Below are positions 26,575 to 35,705 of a DNA stretch of 64,000 bases, piece by piece (the stretch's first letter is position 1; every line of letters begins with the position of its first letter). The stretch is from the NCBI RefSeq assembly GCF_036271055.1, contig NZ_DATBBJ010000099.1, positions 1 through 64,000 of the forward strand. The letters run 5' to 3'. This DNA is from Scandinavium sp036271055. Its GTDB lineage: Bacteria; Pseudomonadota; Gammaproteobacteria; Enterobacterales; Enterobacteriaceae. The notes beneath the pieces are model-generated. The model was not told the DNA's origin. It ran no database searches and saw nothing but the letters and a program-made list of their open reading frames with translations. Both the position numbers and the translations under genes were made by a program.

Positions 26575-28992
26575 ATGAAAAGAAAACTTTCCTGGATGTG
26601 CGCAGCGGCGGTGGGCATCAGCGCTTTTGTTCCACTGACTACTTACTCCGAAACGACGGCAGCCACCGCTGCGGCACCTGAACAGGGTGCGCCAACCGCA
26701 GCCGATGCTGCGCCTGAAGCTCCGGTCGATGCTGGCACGACGCCTGCGGCTCCGGTTCCGGAAACAGCCGCGCCTGGCATGGTTGACCCAACGGTTACTG
26801 ACCCGGCGGCGGTGGATCCTGGCGCGGCGGTAACGCCTGCGGTCGTCGAAAATTCACCTTCTCGTGATGTGAAGCTCAGCTTTGCGCAAATAGCGCCCGC
26901 GCCGGGCAGCATGGTGCTGAAAGGTTCGAACCCGACGGGTTCGGTGCAGTTTGGTACGCGCAGTGACGAAGTGGTGTCGAAGGCGGTGCTGAATCTGGTG
27001 TATACGCCATCGCCGTCGCTGATCCCGGTACAGTCGCAGTTGAAGGTCTATCTCAACGATGAATTGATGGGCGTATTGCCGGTCACCAAAGAGCAGTTGG
27101 GCAAGAAAGTAATGGCGCAACTGCCGGTTGATCCGCTGTACATTACCGATCTGAACAATGTGCGCCTGGAGTTTGTCGGTCACTATCGCGATGTGTGTGA
27201 AAACACCGCCAGCACTACGCTGTGGCTGGATGTCGCGCGTAACACGTCACTGGATTTAACGCTCCAGCAGCTGAACGTGAAAAACGATTTGTCGCACTTC
27301 CCGGTGCCATTCTTTGATTCACGCGATAATCGTCCGCTGAACCTGCCGATGGTCTTTGCGTCTACGCCGGACATTACGCAGCAGAAAGCGGCATCGATTG
27401 TTGCATCGTGGTTTGGTGCTCGTGCGGGCTGGCGCGGGCAGACATTCCCGGTGCTGTATAACGAGTTACCGGAACGTAACGCCATCGTCTTTGCGACCAA
27501 CGATAAGCGCCCGGATTTCCTGCGTGATTATCCCCTGGTGCAGGCCCCGACGATCCAAATGATCGACAATCCGAATAACCCGTATGTGAAGTTGTTGGTG
27601 GTCTTTGGTCGCGATGACAACGATCTGCTGAAAGCCGCTGAAGGCATCGCCGCGGGGAGTATTCTGTTCCGTGGCGACACCGTTACCGTGGATGAAGTGA
27701 AATCGCTGCTGGCGCGTCAGCCGTATGACGCCCCGAATTGGGTGCATACCGATCGTCCGGTTACGTTCGGTGAGCTGAAAACCTACGAGCAACAGTTGCA
27801 GTCCACCGGGCTGGAACCGGCGTCGATTAACCTGTCGCTGAATCTGCCACCGGATTTGTATCTGCTGCGCAGCAACGGCATCGACATGGATTTGAAATAT
27901 CGCTACACCATGCCAGCGATGAAAGACAGCTCACGCATGGACATCAACCTTAACGGTCAATTCCTGCAATCCTATAGCCTGAGCAGCACCCAGGACACCA
28001 AGAGTTTGCTGATGCGCCTGCCGATTGTTCAGGGCCTGCTGGACGGTAAAAGCGAAGTGTCTATTCCGGCGTTGCGTCTGGGTGCAACCAACCAGCTGCG
28101 CTTCGATTTCCAGTACACCAACCCGATGCCGGGTGGGACCATTGAAAACTGTGTCACCTTCCAGCCGATTAAAAATAATGTCGTGATTGGCGATGACTCG
28201 ACGGTGGATTTCTCCAATTACTATCACTTCCTGGCGATGCCAGATCTGCGTTCGTTTGCCAATGCGGGCTTCCCGTTTAGCCGAATGGCGGACCTTTCCG
28301 ACACGCTGATTGTGATGCCAAAAGAGCCGACGCAAAACCAGGTCAGCACGCTGCTGGATACTCTGGCGACCATTGGTGGGCAGGTTGGCCTGACCGGCGC
28401 AAACCTGAAAATCACTGACGATCCGAGCGAAATGCAAAAGCACGATGCGGACATCCTGTTGGTGGGCAACATTCCTGACAAGCTGAAAGACGACAAGCAT
28501 ATCGATCTGCTGGTGGATGCGACAAAGAGCTGGGTGAACACCCCGTCGCGACAGAATGAACTGTCCTCGGTCAGAGTGGACGATCACGAACGTAAACCGA
28601 TGGCGCAGGCTACCGTCGGCTCTAAAGGCCCGATGGCGGCGATTATTGGCTTCCAGTCTCCGTATCACGACCAGCGCAGCGTCATTGCTCTGATGGCAGA
28701 CAGCCCGCGTGGTTTTGAACTGCTGAATCAGGCGCTGAATGACAGCGGCAAGCGCGCGGCGATGTTTGGTTCCGTGTCGGTTATCCGTGAATCTGGTGTG
28801 AACAGCCTGCGCGTGGGTGACGTGTATTACGTCGGTCATCTGCCGTGGTACGAGCGTGTTTGGTTTGCGCTGTCTAACCACCCAATCATGCTCTCTATTC
28901 TTGCGGCGCTGAGTGTGGTTCTGCTGGCGTGGGTACTGTGGCGTCTGCTGCGTATCATTAGCCGTCGCCGTCTGGATCCGGATGATGAGTAA
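26575..28992 (+). CDS. bcsB: Cellulose synthase periplasmic subunit BcsB (operon 2)
   Basis: 805 residues. A signal peptide (about 1-25) precedes an Ala/Pro/Thr-rich linker (about 26-95), the periplasmic BcsB domains and a C-terminal membrane helix (LSILAALSVVLLAWVLW) with an Arg-rich tail. It partners BcsA in the active synthase. The linker makes it somewhat longer than the E. coli protein. It starts 10 bp after bcsA and ends 3 bp before bcsZ. Confidence 0.97.
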   Translation: MKRKLSWMCAAAVGISAFVPLTTYSETTAATAAAPEQGAPTAADAAPEAPVDAGTTPAAPVPETAAPGMVDPTVTDPAAVDPGAAVTPAVVENSPSRDVKLSFAQIAPAPGSMVLKGSNPTGSVQFGTRSDEVVSKAVLNLVYTPSPSLIPVQSQLKVYLNDELMGVLPVTKEQLGKKVMAQLPVDPLYITDLNNVRLEFVGHYRDVCENTASTTLWLDVARNTSLDLTLQQLNVKNDLSHFPVPFFDSRDNRPLNLPMVFASTPDITQQKAASIVASWFGARAGWRGQTFPVLYNELPERNAIVFATNDKRPDFLRDYPLVQAPTIQMIDNPNNPYVKLLVVFGRDDNDLLKAAEGIAAGSILFRGDTVTVDEVKSLLARQPYDAPNWVHTDRPVTFGELKTYEQQLQSTGLEPASINLSLNLPPDLYLLRSNGIDMDLKYRYTMPAMKDSSRMDINLNGQFLQSYSLSSTQDTKSLLMRLPIVQGLLDGKSEVSIPALRLGATNQLRFDFQYTNPMPGGTIENCVTFQPIKNNVVIGDDSTVDFSNYYHFLAMPDLRSFANAGFPFSRMADLSDTLIVMPKEPTQNQVSTLLDTLATIGGQVGLTGANLKITDDPSEMQKHDADILLVGNIPDKLKDDKHIDLLVDATKSWVNTPSRQNELSSVRVDDHERKPMAQATVGSKGPMAAIIGFQSPYHDQRSVIALMADSPRGFELLNQALNDSGKRAAMFGSVSVIRESGVNSLRVGDVYYVGHLPWYERVWFALSNHPIMLSILAALSVVLLAWVLWRLLRIISRRRLDPDDE

Positions 28993-28995
28993 ACG

Positions 28996-30105
28996 ATGAT
29001 GAAAGGCGTACGCCAGGGATGCCTGGCGCTACTGACGCTGGTGACGTTGCAGGCCTCTGCCGCCTGCAACTGGCCTGCGTGGGAGCAGTTCAAAAAAGAC
29101 TATATCAGCGACGGTGGCCGGGTAATTGACCCGAGCGATGCGCGGAAAATTACCACCTCCGAAGGGCAAAGCTACGCGCTGTTCTTTGCCCTTGCCGCCA
29201 ACGATCGCGACGCGTTCGCCTCGCTGTTTAACTGGACGCAAAACAATCTGGCGGAAGGCGATTTAAAAGCCCATCTGCCAGGCTGGCTGTGGGGCAAAAA
29301 AGAGGACAACAGTTGGAGCGTTCTCGACACCAACTCTGCGTCAGATGCTGACGTGTGGATTGCCTGGTCGCTGCTGGAAGCCGGGCGTCTGTGGAAAATG
29401 CCTCAGTACACGGAAACCGGAAAAGCGCTGCTGTCACGCATTGCCAAAGATGAAGTGGTGAAAGTGCCCGGTCTGGGTTCGATGCTATTGCCGGGCAAAG
29501 TTGGTTTTGTCGATGATGCGGGCTGGCGTTTCAATCCGAGCTACCTCCCGCCGCAGCTGGCGAGCTATTTCGAGCGTTTTGGCGCGCCATGGAATGCGTT
29601 ACAGGTCACCAATCTGCGTCTTCTTTTGGAAACTGCGCCAAAAGGCTATTCGCCAAACTGGGTGCGTTTCGATAATAAAAAAGGCTGGCAACTCAAGCAG
29701 GATAAATCGCTGCAAGGCAGTTACGACGCGATTCGTGTGTATCTGTGGACGGGCATGCTGAACGACGCTGACCCGCAGAAAGCACGGCTGCTGGCGAAGT
29801 TTAAACCGATGGCGACACGCACCACATCGACGGGGCTCCCGCCTGAAAAAATCGATATCGCCACCGGCAAGATTGACGGTGACGGACCGGTGGGCTTCTC
29901 CGCTTCCTTGCTGCCATTCTTGCAAAATCGCGATGCTCAGGCGGTACAACGCCAGCGCGTCGCCGACCATTTCCCCGGCAATGATGCCTATTACAGCTAT
30001 GTTCTGACCCTGTTCGGGCAAGGATGGGATCAACACCGTTTTCGGTTCACCGCCCGTGGTGAACTTTTACCTGACTGGGGCCAGGCATGCGCACGTTCTC
30101 ATTAA
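28996..30105 (+). CDS. bcsZ: Periplasmic endo-1,4-beta-glucanase BcsZ, GH8 (operon 2)
   Basis: 369 residues, E. coli size (368). A signal peptide ends near SAA (residue 23). The GH8 acid is Glu56 (TTSEGQSY), and the catalytic-Asp segment SYDAIRVYLW is present. Two ATGs stand side by side (28996 and 28999); either may be used. Its last 19 bases overlap bcsC. Confidence 0.96.
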   Translation: MMKGVRQGCLALLTLVTLQASAACNWPAWEQFKKDYISDGGRVIDPSDARKITTSEGQSYALFFALAANDRDAFASLFNWTQNNLAEGDLKAHLPGWLWGKKEDNSWSVLDTNSASDADVWIAWSLLEAGRLWKMPQYTETGKALLSRIAKDEVVKVPGLGSMLLPGKVGFVDDAGWRFNPSYLPPQLASYFERFGAPWNALQVTNLRLLLETAPKGYSPNWVRFDNKKGWQLKQDKSLQGSYDAIRVYLWTGMLNDADPQKARLLAKFKPMATRTTSTGLPPEKIDIATGKIDGDGPVGFSASLLPFLQNRDAQAVQRQRVADHFPGNDAYYSYVLTLFGQGWDQHRFRFTARGELLPDWGQACARSH

Positions 30106-33100
30106 GTTTACTCAGCCTCTCGCTTGGGATGGCGCTCATGCCATTAGCCCAGGCCGCGCCGACATCGGCGCAACAACAGTTACTCAATCAGGTGCGTTTG
30201 GGGGAATCGGCGAAGCGTGAAGATTTGGTGCGCCAGTCGCTCTATCGCCTCGAGCTTATCGCGCCTGACGACCCACAGGTTATCGCCGCACGTTTGCGTT
30301 ATTTACTGCGTCAGGGCGATGCCGCAGGCGCGCAAAAACAACTCGACCGCCTGAAAACCCTTGCGCCTGAGTCGGATGCGTATAAATCCTCGCAAAGTGA
30401 AATTCAGCTATCGACTGGCAAGGGCCGTCAGGCGTTGCAGCAGGCACGTTTGCAGGTAGCAACCGGGCATGTTCCTGAGGGGCTGGCGCTCTACGATCAG
30501 CTCTTCAATGGCACGCCGCCGGATGGCGATATGGCGGTGGAATACTGGACCGCTGCGGCGCAGATCCCTGCTCGTCACAACGACGCTGTTAACAAACTCA
30601 AAGCGCTCAACGCGAAGGCGCCGGGTAACGTTCAGTTGCAGACCACGCTTGCCAAAATGTTGTTCAAAGATAATCGCAAGGATGAAGGTTATGCGGTGCT
30701 TGAGCAGATGGCGAAATCCAATGCGGGGCGGGGAACGGCGGCAGATATTTGGTTCGATCAGATAAAAAATCAGCCCGTCAGCGATGCCAGTGTGAAAGCG
30801 CTCCAGCGTTTCCTGACTCTGTTCACAACCGGCGATCTTGCCGATCAGGCTCGCGGCCAGCTAGCCGATCAGCAACAGAAACTCGCCGATCCGGCGTTCC
30901 ACGCCAAAGCGGAACAGCAGGCAAAAGCCGCGGAAGTGGCGCAGGTCGAAGCCAGCAAACCGCAAACCTGGCAGATTTACTGGCCGCTTTTGCGCAAAGG
31001 CGATGCGGCCCTGAAAGCCAAAAATCTCGATCAGGCCGAACGTTTTTATCGGCAAGCTCAGCGTGTCGACAGCACCAACAGCTATGCGCCGTTGGGTTTG
31101 GGGGATGTCGCTATCGCGCGCAACGACAGTGCGGCGGCAGAACGTTATTACCAACAGGCATTGCGTCTGGATCGCACCAACAGCAACGCCATTCGCGGGC
31201 TGGCGAACATTTATCGTGCTGAATCCCCCGAGAAAGCGACGGAGTTTATTAACGGACTCAACGCTCGTCAGCGTCGGAGCATTGACGATATTGAACGCAG
31301 TCTGACCAACGATCGTTTGTCGCAGCAAGCTGAAACCCTGGAAAATCAGGGTCGTTGGGCGCAGGCGGCCGAAGTGCAGCGCCGCAGGCTGGCGCTCGAT
31401 CCAGACAGCGTGTGGATAACCTATCGCCTGGCGAAAGATCTTGCCAGCGCCGGGCAGCGCAGCGAAGCCGACAATTTGATGATGAGCCTGGCGCAGAAGC
31501 AATCCGGCGATCCGGATCAGGTCTACGCCTACAGCTTATATCTCTCCGGGAACGGACAAGATCTGGCGGCAATATCCCATCTCAACGGGCTGCCAAAAAG
31601 CCAATGGAACGCCAATATTCAGGAGCTGTCAGATCGTTTGCAGTCCGATCAGATCCTGCAAAAAGCCAATTTGCTGCGTGATAACGGTCATGAAGATCAG
31701 GCCATTGCATTGTTGAAACAGCCGCCGTCGTCAACGCGATTCGATTTGACGCTCGCCGACTGGGCGCAGCAACGCGGCGATACCGGGGCGGCGATTACGG
31801 AATACAACGCGGTCCTGGCGAAAGAAGCCAGCAATGATGACGCGCGTCTGGGCCTTGCTGAAGTGTATGCCGCTGCAGGCAATGACGCCGCCGCGCGTGA
31901 GCAACTCGCGCAATTGAAAGCCCCTGCGGCGGGTGAAACACGCTCGCTCAATACGCAGCGCCGTACCGCGCTGGTAAATTCGAGTCTGGGCGACACCGCT
32001 CGGGCGCAGCAGATTTTCAGTTCGATTGTGCCGCAGGCCAAAGCGCAGCCCGCTTCGATGGAAAGCGCGCTGGTATTGCGTGATAACTCGCGCTTCCAGG
32101 CCCAGAACGGCAGCCCGAAGCAGGCGCTCGACGGCTACAAAGATGCGATGGTCGCGGCAGGTATAACGCCGAGCCGTCCTCAGGATAACGACAGCTTTAC
32201 CCGTCTGACCCGTAACGATGAAAAAGATGACTGGCTCAAGCGCGGCGTGCGCAGCGATGCCGCCGATCTCTATCGTCAGCAGGATGTGAACGTCACGCTG
32301 GAACATAACTACTGGGGCTCAAGCGGTACTGGCGGTTATTCCGATCTGAAAGCGCACACCACGATGCTTCAGGTGGATGCGCCGTTAGCGGACGGACGCA
32401 TGTTCTTCCGCAGTGATTACGTCAACATGAACGCCGGAACCTTCTCCACCGACAGCGATGGCGGCTATTCGCCGAAGTGGGGCACCTGTACTGATGACGC
32501 GAAATGCTACGGCAGCACCAGCCAGAAAGATAAAGGCGCAAGCGTCGCCGTCGGCTGGCGCAACGCGACCTGGGACGTGGATATCGGCACGACGCCGATG
32601 GGCTTTGATGTCGTCGATGTGGTGGGCGGCCTGAGTTACAGCAACAGCATCGGTTCGCTCGGTTATACCGTGGAAGGCCATCGCCGACCGATTTCCAGTT
32701 CGTTGCTGGCGTTTGGTGGGCAGAAAGACACCAACACGGGCACCACCTGGGGCGGCGTGCGTGCCGACGGTGGCGGCGTAAGCCTCAGCTACGATAAAGG
32801 CGAAGCCAACGGCGTCTGGGCCTCTTTGAGCGCAGACTCGCTCACCGGGCAGAACGTGGAAGATAACTGGCGCGCCCGCTGGATGGCCGGTTATTACTAC
32901 AAACTTATCAACGAGAATAATCGCCGGGTCACCGTTGGCCTGAACAATATGATTTGGCACTACGACAAAGATCTCAGCGGCTACACGCTCGGTCAGGGCG
33001 GCTACTACAGCCCGCAGCAATATTTGTCGTTTGCCGTGCCAGTGAACTGGCGTCAGCGTACTGAAAACTGGTCCTGGGAACTCGGCGGGTCGGTGTCATG

Positions 33101-33401
33101 GTCACATTCGAAGACTAACTCTCAGGCACGTTATCCTGAGCAAAATCTGTTACCGTCCAACTTCCGGGGCGGCGACACCATCGACAGCGGCAGTAGCAGT
33201 AATGGCTTTGGTTACACGGCGCATGCCTTAATCGAACGGCGTATGACGTCAAACTGGTTTATCGGTGCGGCGGTAGATATTCAGCAGGCGAAAGATTACA
33301 CCCCAAGCCATGCTTTACTGTATGTGCGTTATTCTGCGGCAGGCTGGCAGGGTGATATGGATCTCCCTCCGCAGCCGTTGGTGCCTTATGCTGATTGGTA
33401 A
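30087..33401 (+). CDS. bcsC: Cellulose export porin BcsC (operon 2)
   Basis: 1104 residues. A signal peptide (about 1-23, ending AQA) is followed by TPR repeats to about residue 740 and a C-terminal beta-barrel of about 330 residues, then a short tail ending PYADW. It is shorter than E. coli BcsC (1157) and than the operon 1 copy, mostly in TPR number. It is the last gene of operon 2. Confidence 0.96.
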   Translation: MRTFSLSLLSLSLGMALMPLAQAAPTSAQQQLLNQVRLGESAKREDLVRQSLYRLELIAPDDPQVIAARLRYLLRQGDAAGAQKQLDRLKTLAPESDAYKSSQSEIQLSTGKGRQALQQARLQVATGHVPEGLALYDQLFNGTPPDGDMAVEYWTAAAQIPARHNDAVNKLKALNAKAPGNVQLQTTLAKMLFKDNRKDEGYAVLEQMAKSNAGRGTAADIWFDQIKNQPVSDASVKALQRFLTLFTTGDLADQARGQLADQQQKLADPAFHAKAEQQAKAAEVAQVEASKPQTWQIYWPLLRKGDAALKAKNLDQAERFYRQAQRVDSTNSYAPLGLGDVAIARNDSAAAERYYQQALRLDRTNSNAIRGLANIYRAESPEKATEFINGLNARQRRSIDDIERSLTNDRLSQQAETLENQGRWAQAAEVQRRRLALDPDSVWITYRLAKDLASAGQRSEADNLMMSLAQKQSGDPDQVYAYSLYLSGNGQDLAAISHLNGLPKSQWNANIQELSDRLQSDQILQKANLLRDNGHEDQAIALLKQPPSSTRFDLTLADWAQQRGDTGAAITEYNAVLAKEASNDDARLGLAEVYAAAGNDAAAREQLAQLKAPAAGETRSLNTQRRTALVNSSLGDTARAQQIFSSIVPQAKAQPASMESALVLRDNSRFQAQNGSPKQALDGYKDAMVAAGITPSRPQDNDSFTRLTRNDEKDDWLKRGVRSDAADLYRQQDVNVTLEHNYWGSSGTGGYSDLKAHTTMLQVDAPLADGRMFFRSDYVNMNAGTFSTDSDGGYSPKWGTCTDDAKCYGSTSQKDKGASVAVGWRNATWDVDIGTTPMGFDVVDVVGGLSYSNSIGSLGYTVEGHRRPISSSLLAFGGQKDTNTGTTWGGVRADGGGVSLSYDKGEANGVWASLSADSLTGQNVEDNWRARWMAGYYYKLINENNRRVTVGLNNMIWHYDKDLSGYTLGQGGYYSPQQYLSFAVPVNWRQRTENWSWELGGSVSWSHSKTNSQARYPEQNLLPSNFRGGDTIDSGSSSNGFGYTAHALIERRMTSNWFIGAAVDIQQAKDYTPSHALLYVRYSAAGWQGDMDLPPQPLVPYADW

Positions 33402-33453
33402 CGGATTAGCCTTAATTCCACTTTAGGCCATCCCGCCGGGCGGCCTCTTAGCG

Positions 33454-33459
33454 TATAAT
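33454..33459 (+). promoter_or_regulatory. Candidate -10 element before pdeK
   Basis: A perfect TATAAT lies 95 bases before the pdeK start in the gap after bcsC. No good -35 hexamer stands 16-18 bases upstream, so it is only a candidate. Confidence 0.35.
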
Positions 33460-33474
33460 GTGCCGAAAATCACG

Positions 33475-33508
33475 TAATGCCGGGTTCAATTGCGCTAACC
33501 CGGCATTA
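33475..33508 (+). other. Perfect 12-bp stem-loop in the pdeK leader
   Basis: TAATGCCGGGTT (33475-33486) pairs with AACCCGGCATTA (33497-33508) around a 10-base loop. No T-tract follows. It may end or stabilise the bcs message or form a leader structure for pdeK. Confidence 0.6.
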
Positions 33509-33553
33509 TCGTGATGCGCCGAACGGCGTGGTTTTACTCTGGGGAGAGTTCAT

Positions 33554-35560
33554 TTGCGCGTTAGTCGCTCACTCACAATTAAACAGATGGCTATGGTGGC
33601 CGGTGTCACCATGGTGTTTGCGTTCGTCTTTTGTTCCATTTTGATGTTCCATTTCGTGCAGCAAAACCGTTATTCCACCGCCACTCAGCTTGAAAGTGTG
33701 GCACGCGCCGTTCGCGAACCGCTCTCTTCCGCCATTCTCAAAGGGGATATCCCCGAAGCCGAGACGATTCTGGGGCGCATTCAGCCTGCCGGGATTGTCA
33801 GCCGCGCCGATGTGGTTTTGCCGAATCAGTTCCAGGCGCTACGAATGCGCTTTATCGAAGAGCGTCCGGTGCCGGTGATGATCACCCGACTGTTTGAATT
33901 GCCGGTACAGATTTCGCTACCCATTTATTCGCTCCAACGCCCGGCAAATCCTCAGCCGCTGGCTTATCTGGTGCTGCAATCAGATTCTTATCGCTCCTAC
34001 AAATTCGTAATGAGCGCGCTCGCGACGTTAGTGACTGCTTACTTACTTTTGGTGTTGATGCTGACCGTGGCGATCACCTGGTGTATCAACCGGCTGATCG
34101 TGCGCCCGTTGCGTGTGCTGGCGCGTGAGTTGAATGATATTTCACCTCAGGAGCGTGTCGGTCATCAACTGACGCTGCCGCGCCTGCATCATGATGATGA
34201 AATCGGCATGCTGGTGCGCAGTTATAACCGCAATCAGCAAATCCTGCTGCGCCAACATGAAGAATTAAGCAGCCAGTCCACCCGTTTTCCGATCTCCGAC
34301 TTGCCGAACAAAGCGTTTTTATTGGCTTTGCTCGAACAGACGGTGGTGCATAAGAAAACCACCGCGCTGATGATTGTGGCGTGCGAAACGTTGCAGGACA
34401 CGGCGGGCGTGTTGCAGGAAAGCCAGCGCGAGATGCTGTTGCTGACACTGGCGGAAAAACTCAAATCGGTCATTTCGCCCCGGATGGTGTTAGCGCAGGT
34501 CAGTGCTTATGACTTTGCAATTCTGGCTCATGGTGTGAAAGAGCCGTGGCACGCGATCACATTAGGTCAGCAAGTGCTCACTATCATTAATGAACGATTG
34601 CCATTACAGGGGATTCAGCTCCGTCCGAGCGCCAGCATTGGGATTACCATGTTCCATGGCGATATGAGTGCGGAACAGCTTTATCGCCGCGCCGTTTCGG
34701 CGGCCTTCACCGCTCGCCGCAAAGGCAAAAACCAGATTGAATTTTTTGACCCAGTGCAGATGGAAAAGGCCCAACAGCGTCTGACCGAAGAGAGCGATAT
34801 TCTTACTGCCCTTGATAGCCAGCAGTTTGCCGTGTGGCTACAGCCGCAGGTTGAGATAGCCAGTGGCAAAGTCTGCAGCGCAGAAGTGTTGTTGCGTTTA
34901 CGCCAGACGGACGGAAGCTGGGAACTGCCACCCGACCTCATCGAACGCATTGAATCCTGTGGGCTGATGATCACCGTCGGCTACTGGGTGCTTGAGGAAG
35001 CCTGCCGCCAGCTTGCCGCGTGGCAGAGTCGCGGGATCATGATGCCGTTATCGGTGAACTTGTCAGCGCTGCAACTGCTGCATCACGATATGGTGTCGGA
35101 CATGCTGGAGTTGCTGAATCGCTATCGTATCGAGCGCGGCACATTAGTGCTGGAAGTGACCGAAAGCCGCCGTATTGACGACCCGAAAGCGGCAGTGGCT
35201 ATTTTGCGCCCACTGCGTAACGCCGGGGTACAGATTGCGCTCGATGATTTCGGCATGGGCTACGCAGGTTTGCGCCAGCTCCAGCACATGAAATCGTTGC
35301 CGGTGGATGTTCTCAAAATCGATAAAATATTTGTGGATTCATTGCCGGATGACACCAGCATGGTGTCGGCGATTATCCAGTTGGCGCGCAGTCTGAATCT
35401 CAGCATTGTCGCGGAAGGGGTGGAAACGCAAGAGCAGCTCGAATGGCTGAAATCTGCGGGTGTGGACATCGCACAAGGCTTCCTGTTTGCCCGCGCAGTG
35501 CCACCGGACGTCTTCGAACAAGACTATCTGTCGGCGCAAACGGAAGGTGTCAGCGTGTAA
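33554..35560 (+). CDS. pdeK: Membrane c-di-GMP phosphodiesterase PdeK (YhjK / HmsP-like)
   Basis: 668 residues starting with TTG after GGGGAGAG (33541-33548); the N-terminus RVSRSLTIKQMAMV matches E. coli YhjK, which supports this start. A membrane helix (about 13-35), a periplasmic sensor region, a second helix (about 155-178), HAMP, a degenerate GGDEF (the signature position reads SAYDF) and an EAL domain follow. The EAL signature is EVLLR (from 444), with NLSALQL, LEVTES, LDDFGMGY and AEGVET. It should hydrolyse c-di-GMP next to two c-di-GMP-dependent cellulose synthases. Confidence 0.93.
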   Translation: MRVSRSLTIKQMAMVAGVTMVFAFVFCSILMFHFVQQNRYSTATQLESVARAVREPLSSAILKGDIPEAETILGRIQPAGIVSRADVVLPNQFQALRMRFIEERPVPVMITRLFELPVQISLPIYSLQRPANPQPLAYLVLQSDSYRSYKFVMSALATLVTAYLLLVLMLTVAITWCINRLIVRPLRVLARELNDISPQERVGHQLTLPRLHHDDEIGMLVRSYNRNQQILLRQHEELSSQSTRFPISDLPNKAFLLALLEQTVVHKKTTALMIVACETLQDTAGVLQESQREMLLLTLAEKLKSVISPRMVLAQVSAYDFAILAHGVKEPWHAITLGQQVLTIINERLPLQGIQLRPSASIGITMFHGDMSAEQLYRRAVSAAFTARRKGKNQIEFFDPVQMEKAQQRLTEESDILTALDSQQFAVWLQPQVEIASGKVCSAEVLLRLRQTDGSWELPPDLIERIESCGLMITVGYWVLEEACRQLAAWQSRGIMMPLSVNLSALQLLHHDMVSDMLELLNRYRIERGTLVLEVTESRRIDDPKAAVAILRPLRNAGVQIALDDFGMGYAGLRQLQHMKSLPVDVLKIDKIFVDSLPDDTSMVSAIIQLARSLNLSIVAEGVETQEQLEWLKSAGVDIAQGFLFARAVPPDVFEQDYLSAQTEGVSV

Positions 35561-35563
35561 AAT

Positions 35564-35583
35564 ACTCGCGCGCTTGCGCGAGT
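35564..35583 (+). terminator. Stem-loop after pdeK
   Basis: ACTCGCGC (35564-35571) pairs with GCGCGAGT (35576-35583) directly after the stop. A T-run appears only about 10 bases later, so termination may be weak. Confidence 0.55.
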
Positions 35584-35705
35584 CAGCTCTAACTTTTTAA
35601 CATTTACCGCGCCAATTGTTTCTGTGTTGTTTATCGGATGTTATTTTAAAGCCGCAGGCGATTATAAACCCTATTTAGCCTGTGGTTTTATCTCAAGGAC
35701 ATCCT

